DNA of 64,000 nt from an uncultured Bacilli bacterium. GTDB taxonomy: Bacteria > Bacillota_I > Bacilli_A > RF39 > UBA660. This document shows positions 7,732-16,709 of this stretch, piece after piece. The stretch covers positions 1 to 64,000 of the forward strand of contig CAKOYD010000001.1 in NCBI GenBank assembly GCA_934130545.1, in the 5' to 3' direction. The position numbers and the translations under genes were made by a program. Numbering within the stretch: the stretch's first letter is position 1; each line of letters begins with the position of its first letter. The notes under the pieces are model-generated. The model was given only the letters and a program-made list of their open reading frames with translations. It was not told the origin of the DNA and did no database searches.

Positions 7732-9470
7732 TTTCTTTCACTTCCTACTAACTTTTTCTTTTTTACTAAGTAATTATATTCTTGATTAAAGTTGTCATTC
7801 CTAACAGCTAAGCCATTAAAATAAGTAGCGGTTTCATCGACAAACTCTTCTAATTCATAAATAGTTTTATCAATAAGCGGTTCACCAAACAGTGTTTGAT
7901 GTTCGATATATTGATTTATAGAATCAGGGGCTCTTCTTCCGGGAGAACTAGTCCAAGCATAAGCATCACAATCTAGCCCTTTATGACCTAAACATTCTCT
8001 TGAGAAGAAGCAGTGTAAATACTTTTCTTTGACAACAGCAAGTATTTTATTATAATCACTTTTACTATATACTTTTAATTTTTCTAATGAATTTTGAAGA
8101 TCCATAGTTAATAATTCCATATCAAAGTCAATATTATTACGATAAAGATATGGAATACCATGCATTTGCATGTATAATGCTTTAGTATAATTAACTAGAA
8201 CCATTAGTTCTTGAACAATATTAGGGCTTATATAACTATCTAAATATCTACTAGCACTATTAATACTTTTATTAAATTTGTTTTCAAGACGACGATATTC
8301 TTCTTTACTTTTACTACTCTTTTTTAATATTAGGGAGACTTCTAATAAGTTATTTAACATAGAGCTATGTTTTCTACTACCATCTCTTATTATTCTATCG
8401 GCTTGTTTATAATCAAGATTGCTATTTACTGATATATAACATTCTTCAATTAATAAACTTGATAAGTCTACATTAAAGTTAGAATCTATTAAATAACGAT
8501 GTGATATAGCATATCTTTTAGTACATTTATTTAAAGAACATATATCATATGATAAATATTCAGGAAACATTTCTATTGGACCAGTTATTAAGTATCTTGT
8601 CTCCATCTTTTCGATAGCTTCTTTAAACGTATATGAAGAAAATGGAATGATACTAGGTATATCAGTAATAAAGACATATAGATAATAAGTACCATCTCTA
8701 TTTTTTACTAAACTAATAGCGTCATCTAAACATTCACTACTTGGTGTATCAATACTAATAGTTGGTAAATATGTATAGTCTACTCTTTGGGTATTATAAT
8801 ATGGGGTAGTAAAATGTTCTTTCTTAGCATTAGGACTCGTAGTAATATTAACGTTATATTTTCTAACTAAGTATTCAAGATCTAATTTATAACTATCTTC
8901 TAAATAACTAATTAAAGTTTTAATATTTTTTTTTGGTAAATGTTCTTTTAAGTGTTTTATATATTTACTTTTATTACTTGTTAGTAATTTATCTTTATCA
9001 TATTCTAAAAATAACATAATAACATTACTATAATACATAATATCTTCTTCATTAGTTAGTTCTACATAATTATTTAATAGTTCTTCAAATATCTGTTTTA
9101 TATAATTATCATAATCAATATCCATTAGAATCTTTCTTATATAATCTAGACTTCTTTCATTATAAATTAATTTAGTTATTACTTCATAGTATTGTTCTTT
9201 CTTTATAACTTTAATTTTATTTCTAATAAGAATAGATATATTTTTTAGTTCATGGATGATATAACCTACTTGTTCAGTATATATTGCATTTGTCGGAACA
9301 ATAGCATAAGCATATTTTCTAGCTAATTTATCGATATATTTTAATTCTTCAATATCTTTTGACTTATCAATATAATTATAGATATCTTCAATATAAGATA
9401 TAGCATTTATATAATCAATATTATCAAGGCAATCATGGATACTAGTAAATATTTGTTCAATATAAGACAT
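7728..9470 (-). CDS. divergent RNB-domain (RNase II/R family) protein
   Basis: 580 residues. The first 210 are helical and unlike the cold-shock domains of RNase R. From about 225 to 525 there is an RNB fold: the acidic loop at D241...D249-D250 (sequence IDTPSSECLDDA) and the arginine motif SSPGRRAPD (R512, R513), matching SPIRRYPD of RNase R. The second of the four usual loop aspartates is cysteine here (C247), and no S1 domain follows; the protein ends about 55 residues after the motif. It may be a reduced 3'-5' exoribonuclease or an RNA-binding relic. The GGAGAA ribosome site overlaps the end of lepA. Confidence 0.75.
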   Translation of the reverse strand: MSYIEQIFTSIHDCLDNIDYINAISYIEDIYNYIDKSKDIEELKYIDKLARKYAYAIVPTNAIYTEQVGYIIHELKNISILIRNKIKVIKKEQYYEVITKLIYNERSLDYIRKILMDIDYDNYIKQIFEELLNNYVELTNEEDIMYYSNVIMLFLEYDKDKLLTSNKSKYIKHLKEHLPKKNIKTLISYLEDSYKLDLEYLVRKYNVNITTSPNAKKEHFTTPYYNTQRVDYTYLPTISIDTPSSECLDDAISLVKNRDGTYYLYVFITDIPSIIPFSSYTFKEAIEKMETRYLITGPIEMFPEYLSYDICSLNKCTKRYAISHRYLIDSNFNVDLSSLLIEECYISVNSNLDYKQADRIIRDGSRKHSSMLNNLLEVSLILKKSSKSKEEYRRLENKFNKSINSASRYLDSYISPNIVQELMVLVNYTKALYMQMHGIPYLYRNNIDFDMELLTMDLQNSLEKLKVYSKSDYNKILAVVKEKYLHCFFSRECLGHKGLDCDAYAWTSSPGRRAPDSINQYIEHQTLFGEPLIDKTIYELEEFVDETATYFNGLAVRNDNFNQEYNYLVKKKKLVGSERK

Positions 9471-9472
9471 AG

Positions 9473-11275
9473 TTATTCTCCAATATTATTTTCTTTTAGG
9501 ATACTTAAGAAGGCATCCGTTGGTATTTCGACATGACCAATTGTTTTCATTTTCTTTTTACCTTCTTTTTGCTTCTCTAATAGTTTTCTTTTTCTAGTAA
9601 TATCGCCACCATAACATTTGGCTAAAACATTTTTACGCATAGCTTTAATATCACTTCGGGCAATAGCTTTACTACCTATTACAGCTTGAATTGGTACTTC
9701 AAACATTTGTCTTGGAATTATTTCTTTTAAGTTATCAACAATAGTTCTACCTCTTTTATAAGCAAAGTCTTTATGAACAATAACACTTAGGGCATCTACT
9801 ATTTCACCATTTAATAATATATCCATTTTAACTAAGTCACTAACTTTATAACCAATTAATTCATAGTCAAATGAAGCATAGCCTTTTGTATATGATTTTA
9901 GTTTATCAAAGAAGTCATATACTATTTCTGATAGAGGTACTTCATAATGAATACTTACTCTTTGGCTATCAATATATTCAGTACTGATATAGTTGCCTCT
10001 TTTTTCTTGACATAGTTCCATAATACTACCAATATAGTTATTAGGTACAAAGATATTGGTTTTAATATATGGTTCTTTAATGTCTTTTATTTTAACTTTA
10101 TCAGGAAAATTAGCAGGATTATCAACATAGATTACTTCTCCTGAAGTTAGGGTTATTTCATAATTAACAGAGGGAGCGGTAGCAATTATTTCTACTCCAA
10201 ACTCTCTTTCAATTCTTTCAGTAATAATTTCTAGGTGCAATAAGCCTAAGAAACCGCAACGAAAACCAAAGCCTAAGGTTGATGATGTTTCTGGTTCATA
10301 TACGAGTGATGAATCATTTAGTTTTAGTTTTTCTAGGGCTTCTCTTAATGATGGATATTTTTTAGAATCTATTGGATATAGTCCGCAGAAAACCATGGGG
10401 TTCATTTTCTTATATCCTGGTAAGGCTTCATCTAGATTATCACTTTCTAAAGTTATAGTATCTCCGACTAATACAGTATCTATTGATTTAATGCTACCAC
10501 ATAGATAACCTACTTCGCCAATACCAAGAGTGTCTGTTTTGGTTTCTTCTGGTGTATGATAGCCTAGTTCAGTTATTTCATAAGTGGCTTTAGTAGTGAA
10601 CATTTTTATTTTATCACCTTTTTTAACAGTACCAGATACTACTCTAATTAACGCTACTACTCCACGATATGAGTCAAAATAACTATCAAATATTAAACAT
10701 CTTAATTTATTATCTTTATATGTATCTACTGGTGGTGGTATTTTAGTGATAATGGCTTCAACTAATTTGTCTATTCCTACTCCAGTTTTAGCGGATGTTA
10801 AGATTATTTCATCTTCTGTAAAGCCAAATGTATCCATTAATTCTTTTTTTCTAAGTTCAATATCAGCATTTGGTAAATCTATTTTATTAATAACGGGTAT
10901 TATATCTAGATTATTTTCAAGTGCTAGATATGTATTGGCTAGAGTTTGGGCTTCTATTCCTTGGGAAGCATCTACTACTAAGATGGCACCTTCACAGGCA
11001 GCCATTGATCTTGATACTTCATAGGTAAAGTCAACGTGTCCCGGAGTATCAATTAAATTTAATAAATAACCATTATAATTAATTCTAACGGCATTTAATT
11101 TAATAGTTATGCCTCTTTCTCTTTCAATATCCATACTATCTAGTAGTTGATCTTTCATTTCTCTTTTACTAACAGTATTAGTGTATTCTAATATTCTATC
11201 TGCTAAAGTACTTTTACCATGATCAATATGTGCAATTATACAAAAGTTTCTTATTTTATTGTAATCCATATACAT
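9473..11275 (-). CDS. lepA: elongation factor 4 (LepA), ribosomal GTPase
   Basis: 600 residues, the usual length. The GTPase domain opens with AHIDHGKST, then DTPGHVDF and NKIDLP. Domains II, III and V follow, and the LepA-specific C-terminal domain ends with a basic segment (GGDITRKRKLLEKQKEGKKK). It back-translocates or remodels stalled ribosomes. Two in-frame ATGs are possible: AAGGG lies three bases before the first and nine before the third codon (MDYNK); both are plausible. It heads the run lepA-RNB-miaB-ricA. Confidence 0.97.
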   Translation of the reverse strand: MYMDYNKIRNFCIIAHIDHGKSTLADRILEYTNTVSKREMKDQLLDSMDIERERGITIKLNAVRINYNGYLLNLIDTPGHVDFTYEVSRSMAACEGAILVVDASQGIEAQTLANTYLALENNLDIIPVINKIDLPNADIELRKKELMDTFGFTEDEIILTSAKTGVGIDKLVEAIITKIPPPVDTYKDNKLRCLIFDSYFDSYRGVVALIRVVSGTVKKGDKIKMFTTKATYEITELGYHTPEETKTDTLGIGEVGYLCGSIKSIDTVLVGDTITLESDNLDEALPGYKKMNPMVFCGLYPIDSKKYPSLREALEKLKLNDSSLVYEPETSSTLGFGFRCGFLGLLHLEIITERIEREFGVEIIATAPSVNYEITLTSGEVIYVDNPANFPDKVKIKDIKEPYIKTNIFVPNNYIGSIMELCQEKRGNYISTEYIDSQRVSIHYEVPLSEIVYDFFDKLKSYTKGYASFDYELIGYKVSDLVKMDILLNGEIVDALSVIVHKDFAYKRGRTIVDNLKEIIPRQMFEVPIQAVIGSKAIARSDIKAMRKNVLAKCYGGDITRKRKLLEKQKEGKKKMKTIGHVEIPTDAFLSILKENNIGE

Positions 11276-11289
11276 CAGCCCTTCTTTTT

Positions 11290-11300
11290 AAATTATACCA
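11290..11300 (-). promoter_or_regulatory. extended -10 promoter of lepA
   Basis: TGGTATAAT on the minus strand (TATAAT at 11292-11297), about 20 bases before the lepA start. No good -35 is visible; the extended TG probably compensates. Confidence 0.55.
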
Positions 11301-11343
11301 AATTACTTAATAAATTACTACTTTTTTTGTCAGATAATAGTAG

Positions 11344-11367
11344 AAAAAGAGCTTATATTTTGCTCTT
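11344..11367 (-). terminator. terminator after trxB
   Basis: On the minus strand, stem AAGAGC / GCTCTT with a 9-base loop runs into TTTTT. It closes the holin-like/lgt/trxB operon. Confidence 0.75.
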
Positions 11368-11371
11368 ATAT

Positions 11372-12256
11372 TTAATTTATCTTAGATAGAATAATTTCTG
11401 CGACAGTTGTGGCTTCTCCAGTAGCAGTAGTTAATTGATATGAATGCTTTTTAATAATATCACCGCAGGCATAAACATTAGGAATACTTGTCATATAATC
11501 AGTATCTGTTACGATAAAGCTATCTTCTTTATCTAATGAATAGATATCACTATTTGGAATACTTCCTATTGTTACAAAGACACATTTAGCTTTTATTTCT
11601 TTACCACTATCTAATAATACTGAATCTATTCTATCATTAACTAAATTATATTTTACAATATTAGAGTTAAATAATACTTCGATATTTTCTCTTTTTAATA
11701 CTTTATTTATGTCACCTTTTTCCGCTCTAAAGTAATCTTTCCTTATTACCATTCTTACTTTACGACATATTTTAGATAGATATAGAGCTTCTTTAATAGC
11801 AGATGCGCCGCCACCCACTACTACTACTTCTTCATCTTTATATAGAGTACCATCACATAAACCACAATAACTAATTCCTTTACCAATTAGTTTACGATCA
11901 TCTTTAGTTAGCATTTTAGCGGTTCTTCCGGTAGCAATTACAACAAATCGACATTTTATTTCTTTAGTAGGTGTTTTAAGTATTTTGGTTTCTTTCTTTA
12001 AATCCGCTTCGATTACTTCTTCATATAAATAATCAACATCTAAATTATTTACTTGTTTATATACTTCATTACCTAGTGTTGGTCCATCTATTTCGATAAA
12101 TCCGGGATAATTTTCAATAGTTGTTATTTTATTTAATTGTCCTCCAGGAGTATCTTTTTCTATTACTAGAGGATTTACTCCTCCTCTTTTTAGATATAGA
12201 GCACATGTCATACCGGCTATTCCTGATCCTATTATTACTACATCATATTCTAACAT
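11372..12256 (-). CDS. trxB: thioredoxin reductase-like flavoprotein
   Basis: 294 residues, slightly short of the usual 305-320. FAD site GSGIAGMTCA at 10-19, redox pair C131-x-x-C134 (CGLCDG; usually CATCDG/CAVCDG), NADPH site VVVGGGASA at about 146-154 and the C-terminal FAD motif ACGDI. It should reduce thioredoxin with NADPH. It overlaps lgt by one base (TAATG), an arrangement in which lgt and trxB are coupled, as in several Firmicutes. Confidence 0.9.
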   Translation of the reverse strand: MLEYDVVIIGSGIAGMTCALYLKRGGVNPLVIEKDTPGGQLNKITTIENYPGFIEIDGPTLGNEVYKQVNNLDVDYLYEEVIEADLKKETKILKTPTKEIKCRFVVIATGRTAKMLTKDDRKLIGKGISYCGLCDGTLYKDEEVVVVGGGASAIKEALYLSKICRKVRMVIRKDYFRAEKGDINKVLKRENIEVLFNSNIVKYNLVNDRIDSVLLDSGKEIKAKCVFVTIGSIPNSDIYSLDKEDSFIVTDTDYMTSIPNVYACGDIIKKHSYQLTTATGEATTVAEIILSKIN

Positions 12257-13029
12257 TATTTTGCCTCTTTTCTTTTATTATATATTAATCCAATAATGCC
12301 TATTATAATTATTACTATAGATACTATTTGACTTATTCTAAATATTCCTAAATATAAACTATCAGTTCTTAGTCCTTCGATAAAGAATCTTCCTATTCCA
12401 TACCATATTAAATATATAAATGTTAGGGTTCCATCTTTGCTATTTTTTAATAATCTTCGAATAATTACTAGTAAGATAAAGCCTAATAAGCACCATAGGG
12501 ATTCATAGAAGAATGTTGGATGATAATAATTCCCATTTATATACATTCCTTTGATAATAAAGTTAGGGATATGAATCTTCTTTAAGAATTCTAGGGTTAC
12601 TATTCCACCATGAGCTTCTTGATTAAAGAAATTACCCCATCTACCAATAGCTTGAGCTAATATTAAACTAGGCACTATCATATCTGTTAATTTACCTAGG
12701 GCAATATTTTTTTTCTTTGTTTGATATACTAGAGTTATAAACCCGGCAATAATAGCACCATATATAGCTAGTCCACCTTCCCATACATACAATATTGATA
12801 TAGGATTAGATAGATATGGTTTAATATTAAAGATAACATAATATATTCTAGCACCTACTATTCCCCATATTATAGTATAGAATGCTATGTCTATAATGGT
12901 ATCTTTACTTATATTTTGTTTACTTGCTTCTTTCATTAATAAATATAAGCCAATAATTATTCCAGTAGCGATTAGTACAGAATAACAATATATATGAAAA
13001 TTACCAATACTTAATATTGTTCTATTCAT
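12256..13029 (-). CDS. lgt: prolipoprotein diacylglyceryl transferase
   Basis: A 257-residue integral membrane enzyme with about seven membrane segments that transfers diacylglycerol to the lipobox cysteine of prelipoproteins. The Lgt signature GRWGNFFNQEAHGG is at 129-142 (R130, N136, E138). Its presence agrees with the lipoprotein encoded at 59166. It is coupled by TAATG overlaps both to the upstream holin-like gene and to trxB. Confidence 0.97.
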   Translation of the reverse strand: MNRTILSIGNFHIYCYSVLIATGIIIGLYLLMKEASKQNISKDTIIDIAFYTIIWGIVGARIYYVIFNIKPYLSNPISILYVWEGGLAIYGAIIAGFITLVYQTKKKNIALGKLTDMIVPSLILAQAIGRWGNFFNQEAHGGIVTLEFLKKIHIPNFIIKGMYINGNYYHPTFFYESLWCLLGFILLVIIRRLLKNSKDGTLTFIYLIWYGIGRFFIEGLRTDSLYLGIFRISQIVSIVIIIIGIIGLIYNKRKEAK

Positions 13030-13454
13030 TATTTCCTTACCTTTCTATTTATTATTGGTTTTATTACCATACCTTCCATTAATATATTTAATAAAGATAT
13101 TATAACAGCTATAAAGAATGACATAAATATACCATGTATTTCAAACTTATTTCCTAGTATAAAATCAGTTATATATAATATTAATACATTAATTAGTGGA
13201 TAAAATAGTCCTAAACTAATAGCAGTTATTGGTAATGTTATGTAAAATATTATTGGTTTTATAGTTTGGTTTAGGATACATATTATTATTGATGCTAAGA
13301 GAGCATATAATCCAAAATGACTATTATCTATATATAGTGATTTAAATAATACTGATACGGTTATTAATACAATGGCATATCCTATCATATATATTAACCA
13401 TTCAATAATAGGATTGTTAATTAACTTCTTACTGTTATTATTTTTATTATTCAT
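13029..13454 (-). CDS. four-TM phage holin family (superfamily IV) membrane protein
   Basis: 141 residues with four membrane segments after an Asn/Lys-rich start, matching the small membrane family annotated as mycobacterial-type 4-TMS phage holin. Chromosomal members are widespread in Firmicutes and are not evidence of a prophage. The start has GGTGATAAC upstream and it overlaps lgt by one base. The role is unknown; the operon context suggests an envelope function. Confidence 0.75.
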   Translation of the reverse strand: MNNKNNNSKKLINNPIIEWLIYMIGYAIVLITVSVLFKSLYIDNSHFGLYALLASIIICILNQTIKPIIFYITLPITAISLGLFYPLINVLILYITDFILGNKFEIHGIFMSFFIAVIISLLNILMEGMVIKPIINRKVRK

Positions 13455-13469
13455 GTTATCACCATTTTA

Positions 13470-13478
13470 ATTATATCA
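13470..13478 (-). promoter_or_regulatory. extended -10 promoter of the lgt operon
   Basis: TGATATAAT on the minus strand, about 16 bases before the holin-like start. The -35 is poor. Confidence 0.4.
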
Positions 13479-13550
13479 TTAATACTTAAAATATACTAGA
13501 TAATTTCTTATTATTCTAATGATTCGAGTTTTTCTTCAATTGTTTTTAGT

Positions 13551-13617
13551 AAAAAAAATAGGGCTCCATCATACGACAGTGCCCTTGCAAAAATGTATTA
13601 CCATTTTTTCCTTGCAT
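13551..13617 (-). ncRNA. predicted small RNA downstream of the Abi_2 gene
   Basis: From a consensus promoter just inside the 199-base gap, transcription would begin near 13615. It yields about 65 nucleotides with two hairpins: AAAAATG / CATTTTT around GTAATA, then AGGGC / GCCCT followed by TATTTTTTTT, a classic intrinsic terminator. GCAAGG occurs twice, flanking the first hairpin. No start codon with a ribosome site is present. Small RNAs next to AbiF/Abi_2-type HEPN genes have been described, which makes a toxin-linked RNA attractive. A leader or attenuator for the downstream lgt operon is the alternative. Confidence 0.5.
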
Positions 13618-13621
13618 AGAC

Positions 13622-13650
13622 AATATAACATATTTTTTCGCCTATGTCAA
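13622..13650 (-). promoter_or_regulatory. consensus promoter of the small RNA
   Basis: TTGACA (13645-13650), 17-base spacer, TATATT (13622-13627), starting five bases after the Abi_2 stop codon. Confidence 0.75.
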
Positions 13651-13654
13651 ACTA

Positions 13655-14656
13655 TTAATCAACATTTTCTTTATAATATTTTTTTATTATTTTATCAAAG
13701 TACGTATATATTGATTTTAATAGTTCATTATTATTATAGTATTTTTTGTGCAAAATTATTCTTTCATAAAATAGTTTGTTTATATCATCAATAACATTTT
13801 TTCTTACACCATTGCTTGTTATAATCTCGTTAAACATATATAGTGTGTATGTCATCTGTCGTATTCTTGAATTGCTTAATTTATTATCTCTTGTTTCTTT
13901 TCCTATTCCACATGAATTTAAGTATTCAACAATCTTAAAGTCGGGAGCATAGTTATTATCTTTTTTATCGAGGTCACATAAAACGCAAGAATTATGTGCT
14001 ACAGCATTTCTTAATTTAACAATTTCTCTTAAAATAAAAATATCTTTTCTTTCCTTTGTCAAATTATATTTCTTAGAAAAGAAATCATAAAAATTAACCA
14101 ATTCTCCAAACGTTATTATCTCAAGAAATTCCCATATTGGTATATTTTCTAGTTTTTTATCTTTGTCTATGTCATATTTAGAAAATATTTTTTGATAATA
14201 TTCACTTCCTACTTTTTTAAATATACTGTTATGAACTTTTTTTGGAAACTTTTCATCATTAAAATCTTTATCTAAATATAAATTAACACTTCTATATCCA
14301 TCTTCTATATCTATATTTTCTATTAAATTTAAGATTTTCATTTTTAAATAGTGTTCTATATCTATTATCATTTTGAAGAACAATAGTCTAACTCGATGAT
14401 CAATTATAGCTAAATCTTTTAAATATGCAAAATCTAAATCTATGTATCTATTAACAAATACACCATTAACCATATATCTCTCAAAATTGTGTTTATAAGC
14501 AGTAATATTATAATAATTATTATTATCGCGTAGATACTTTTCAGCTTCTTCTTCAGATATTAATTCAAACCTAATGTTTTTTTTCTTTAAATATGGTACC
14601 ATTTCTGATACTTTCATCATTGACCTTATTTCTATATTATTACTTTCATTAATCAT
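13655..14656 (-). CDS. Abi_2 (AbiD/AbiF-like) HEPN protein
   Basis: 333 residues, helical, matching abortive-infection Abi_2 proteins: an aromatic N-terminal region, a helix with conserved Glu (E101, IDIEHYLK) and the HEPN ribonuclease motif RxxxxH at 216-221 (RNAVAH). Family members are RNases that halt growth during phage infection. A good promoter (TTGCTA-17-TATACT) and ribosome site (AAGGAAG) serve it alone. Immediately downstream lies a promoter-hairpin-terminator unit that looks like a small RNA. It interrupts the typA / lgt-operon neighbourhood, which suggests acquisition. Confidence 0.8.
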   Translation of the reverse strand: MINESNNIEIRSMMKVSEMVPYLKKKNIRFELISEEEAEKYLRDNNNYYNITAYKHNFERYMVNGVFVNRYIDLDFAYLKDLAIIDHRVRLLFFKMIIDIEHYLKMKILNLIENIDIEDGYRSVNLYLDKDFNDEKFPKKVHNSIFKKVGSEYYQKIFSKYDIDKDKKLENIPIWEFLEIITFGELVNFYDFFSKKYNLTKERKDIFILREIVKLRNAVAHNSCVLCDLDKKDNNYAPDFKIVEYLNSCGIGKETRDNKLSNSRIRQMTYTLYMFNEIITSNGVRKNVIDDINKLFYERIILHKKYYNNNELLKSIYTYFDKIIKKYYKENVD

Positions 14657-14688
14657 AATACTTCACTTCCTTTTGCCCTACTGCATAT

Positions 14689-14717
14689 AGTATAGCATAC
14701 GAAATATTCTTTAGCAA
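14689..14717 (-). promoter_or_regulatory. promoter of the Abi_2 gene
   Basis: TTGCTA (14712-14717), 17-base spacer, TATACT (14689-14694), about 30 bases before the start codon. Confidence 0.65.
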
Positions 14718-14737
14718 AGATATTTGCAAATATTAGA

Positions 14738-14772
14738 AAAACTCGCTTCCTATATTTAAGAAAACGAGTTTT
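14738..14772 (-). terminator. terminator of typA
   Basis: Long stem on the minus strand: AAAACTCG / CGAGTTTT extended inward through TTTTCT / AGGAAG with G-T pairs, followed by TTTT. Confidence 0.8.
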
Positions 14773-14786
14773 ATACTTCTTTTAAA

Positions 14787-16595
14787 TTATTTCTTACTAT
14801 CAAATTTCTTTCTTAATTCAGTGTTTAATATTTGTTTTCTAAGTCTTATACTTTCAGGTGTAACTTCAACTAATTCATCTTGGTTAATATAGTCTAGGCA
14901 ATACTCTAGAGTTAATGGACGTGGTCTTTTTAAAACAACAGTATGATCACTTCCGGCTGCTCTAGTATTAGTTAATTGCTTTCCTTTAACAACGTTAACT
15001 GCTAAGTCATTTTCACGATTACATTCTCCAACTATCATACCTTCATATACTTCACAACCTGGTTCGATAAACATAATTCCACGATCTTCTAGGTTACCAA
15101 TTGAGTATGCTGTAGCTTTACCGTTTTCCATAGAAACTAGAACGCCTAATTTTCTTTCTCCTACTAGACTACTCTTTTGTGGGCGATATTCTTTGAAACT
15201 ATGGTTGATTATTCCATAACCTTTAGTCATAGTCATAAAATCTGTTGAAAATCCAATTAATCCACGTGATGGAATTGTATATGTTAATCTAACTAAATTA
15301 TTAACATTAGTCATATTATCCATTTCACCACTTCTTAGTCCTAGGGCTTCAATAACATTTCCAACGCTTTCTTCTGGTACTTCTATTTGTAAGTCTTCAA
15401 ATGGTTCACATACAACACCATCGATTTCTTTTAGAATAACTTCAGGTTTAGATACTTGTAATTCAAAGCCTTCACGTCGCATATTTTCAATTAAGATAGA
15501 TAAGTGTAATTCACCACGACCTGATACTATCCATGACTCATTAGAGGCTTTTTCTACTTTTAAACTTACATCTCTTTGAGTCTCTCTAAATAATCTTTCT
15601 TCAATTTTACTAGCGGTTACAATTTTACCTTCACGACCAACAAACGGTGAATTATTTGTCATGAATGTCATCTTTAATGTTGGTTCATCAATTCTTAAGA
15701 TTGGTAATGGTTCTTCTTTGCCGACATTACATACTGTTTCACCAACAGAAATATCTGCTAGACCAGCAATGGCAACAATGTCTCCGGCATGGGCTTCTTG
15801 TATTTCAATTCTTTTAAGTCCTAAGAAACCAAATAATTTTTGAATTCTAAATTGTTTAATACTACCATCTAATCTAACACAAGATACCATTTCATTTACT
15901 TTAATAGTACCTGATTTAACTAGTCCAATACCTATTCTTCCAACATAATCATTATAGTCTAATAGAGCTGGTTGGAATTGTAAATTACCTTCTTTATTTA
16001 CTTTAGGTTCTGGTATTTCATCAATTATTAATCTAAATATATCATCATAGGACTCTTGTTGTGTACTAATATCTGGATCAAGACTTGCTGTTCCGTTTAA
16101 GGCTGATACATAAGCAACTTTAAAATCTAATTGTTCATCAGTAGCACCTAATTCAATAAATAAATCTATTACTTCATCAATTACTTTACTAATTCTAGCA
16201 GTTGGTTTATCTACCTTATTAATTACAACGATTGGTTTAACATTAGCTTCTAGAGCTTTTTTTAGAACGAATCTTGTTTGTGGCATTGTGCCTTCGTAAG
16301 CATCTACTACTAATAAAACACCATCAACCATGTTCATAATTCTTTCTACTTCACCACCAAAGTCAGCATGACCTGGAGTATCTAGAATATTAATACGATA
16401 GCCATCAAAGTTAATAGCGGTAGTTTTAGCAAGAATAGTGATTCCTCTTTCTCTTTCGATATCGTTTGAGTCCATTACTCTGTCTTCTACTGTTTCGTTA
16501 TCTCTAAATGTATGTGATTTCTTTAATAATTGATCGACTAATGTTGTTTTACCATGGTCAACGTGAGCAATTATTGCAATGTTTCTAATATTCAT
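14787..16595 (-). CDS. typA: ribosome-associated GTPase TypA/BipA
   Basis: 602 residues, normal length. G1 AHVDHGKTT, G3 DTPGHADF and G4 NKVDKP are visible, and the C-terminal region (ending near VTPESIRLRKQ) is typical of BipA. It helps 50S assembly and growth under stress or cold. It is monocistronic: its own promoter (TAGACA-16-TATAAT), a ribosome site GAGGTG and its own terminator. Confidence 0.97.
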   Translation of the reverse strand: MNIRNIAIIAHVDHGKTTLVDQLLKKSHTFRDNETVEDRVMDSNDIERERGITILAKTTAINFDGYRINILDTPGHADFGGEVERIMNMVDGVLLVVDAYEGTMPQTRFVLKKALEANVKPIVVINKVDKPTARISKVIDEVIDLFIELGATDEQLDFKVAYVSALNGTASLDPDISTQQESYDDIFRLIIDEIPEPKVNKEGNLQFQPALLDYNDYVGRIGIGLVKSGTIKVNEMVSCVRLDGSIKQFRIQKLFGFLGLKRIEIQEAHAGDIVAIAGLADISVGETVCNVGKEEPLPILRIDEPTLKMTFMTNNSPFVGREGKIVTASKIEERLFRETQRDVSLKVEKASNESWIVSGRGELHLSILIENMRREGFELQVSKPEVILKEIDGVVCEPFEDLQIEVPEESVGNVIEALGLRSGEMDNMTNVNNLVRLTYTIPSRGLIGFSTDFMTMTKGYGIINHSFKEYRPQKSSLVGERKLGVLVSMENGKATAYSIGNLEDRGIMFIEPGCEVYEGMIVGECNRENDLAVNVVKGKQLTNTRAAGSDHTVVLKRPRPLTLEYCLDYINQDELVEVTPESIRLRKQILNTELRKKFDSKK

Positions 16596-16624
16596 ATTTT
16601 ACACCTCTTTTTTTACAGATATTA

Positions 16625-16652
16625 ATTATATCACTTTTTCGACAAATGTCTA
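16625..16652 (-). promoter_or_regulatory. promoter of typA
   Basis: TAGACA (16647-16652), 16-base spacer, TATAAT (16625-16630) on the minus strand. Confidence 0.65.
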
Positions 16653-16682
16653 GAAAAATTTTTAATTAATTCTACTATATAG

Positions 16683-16705
16683 TAAAAAAATGCTTGTTAG
16701 GCATT
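16683..16705 (-). terminator. terminator of the glycosyltransferase gene
   Basis: Stem AATGC / GCATT with a 7-base loop followed by TTTTT, five bases after the stop codon. Confidence 0.65.
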
Positions 16706-16709
16706 ATTT

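Noticed and set aside
13029..13454. holin-like gene as a sign of a prophage
   Set aside because: No phage structural, lysin or integrase genes surround it; chromosomal members next to lgt are known.
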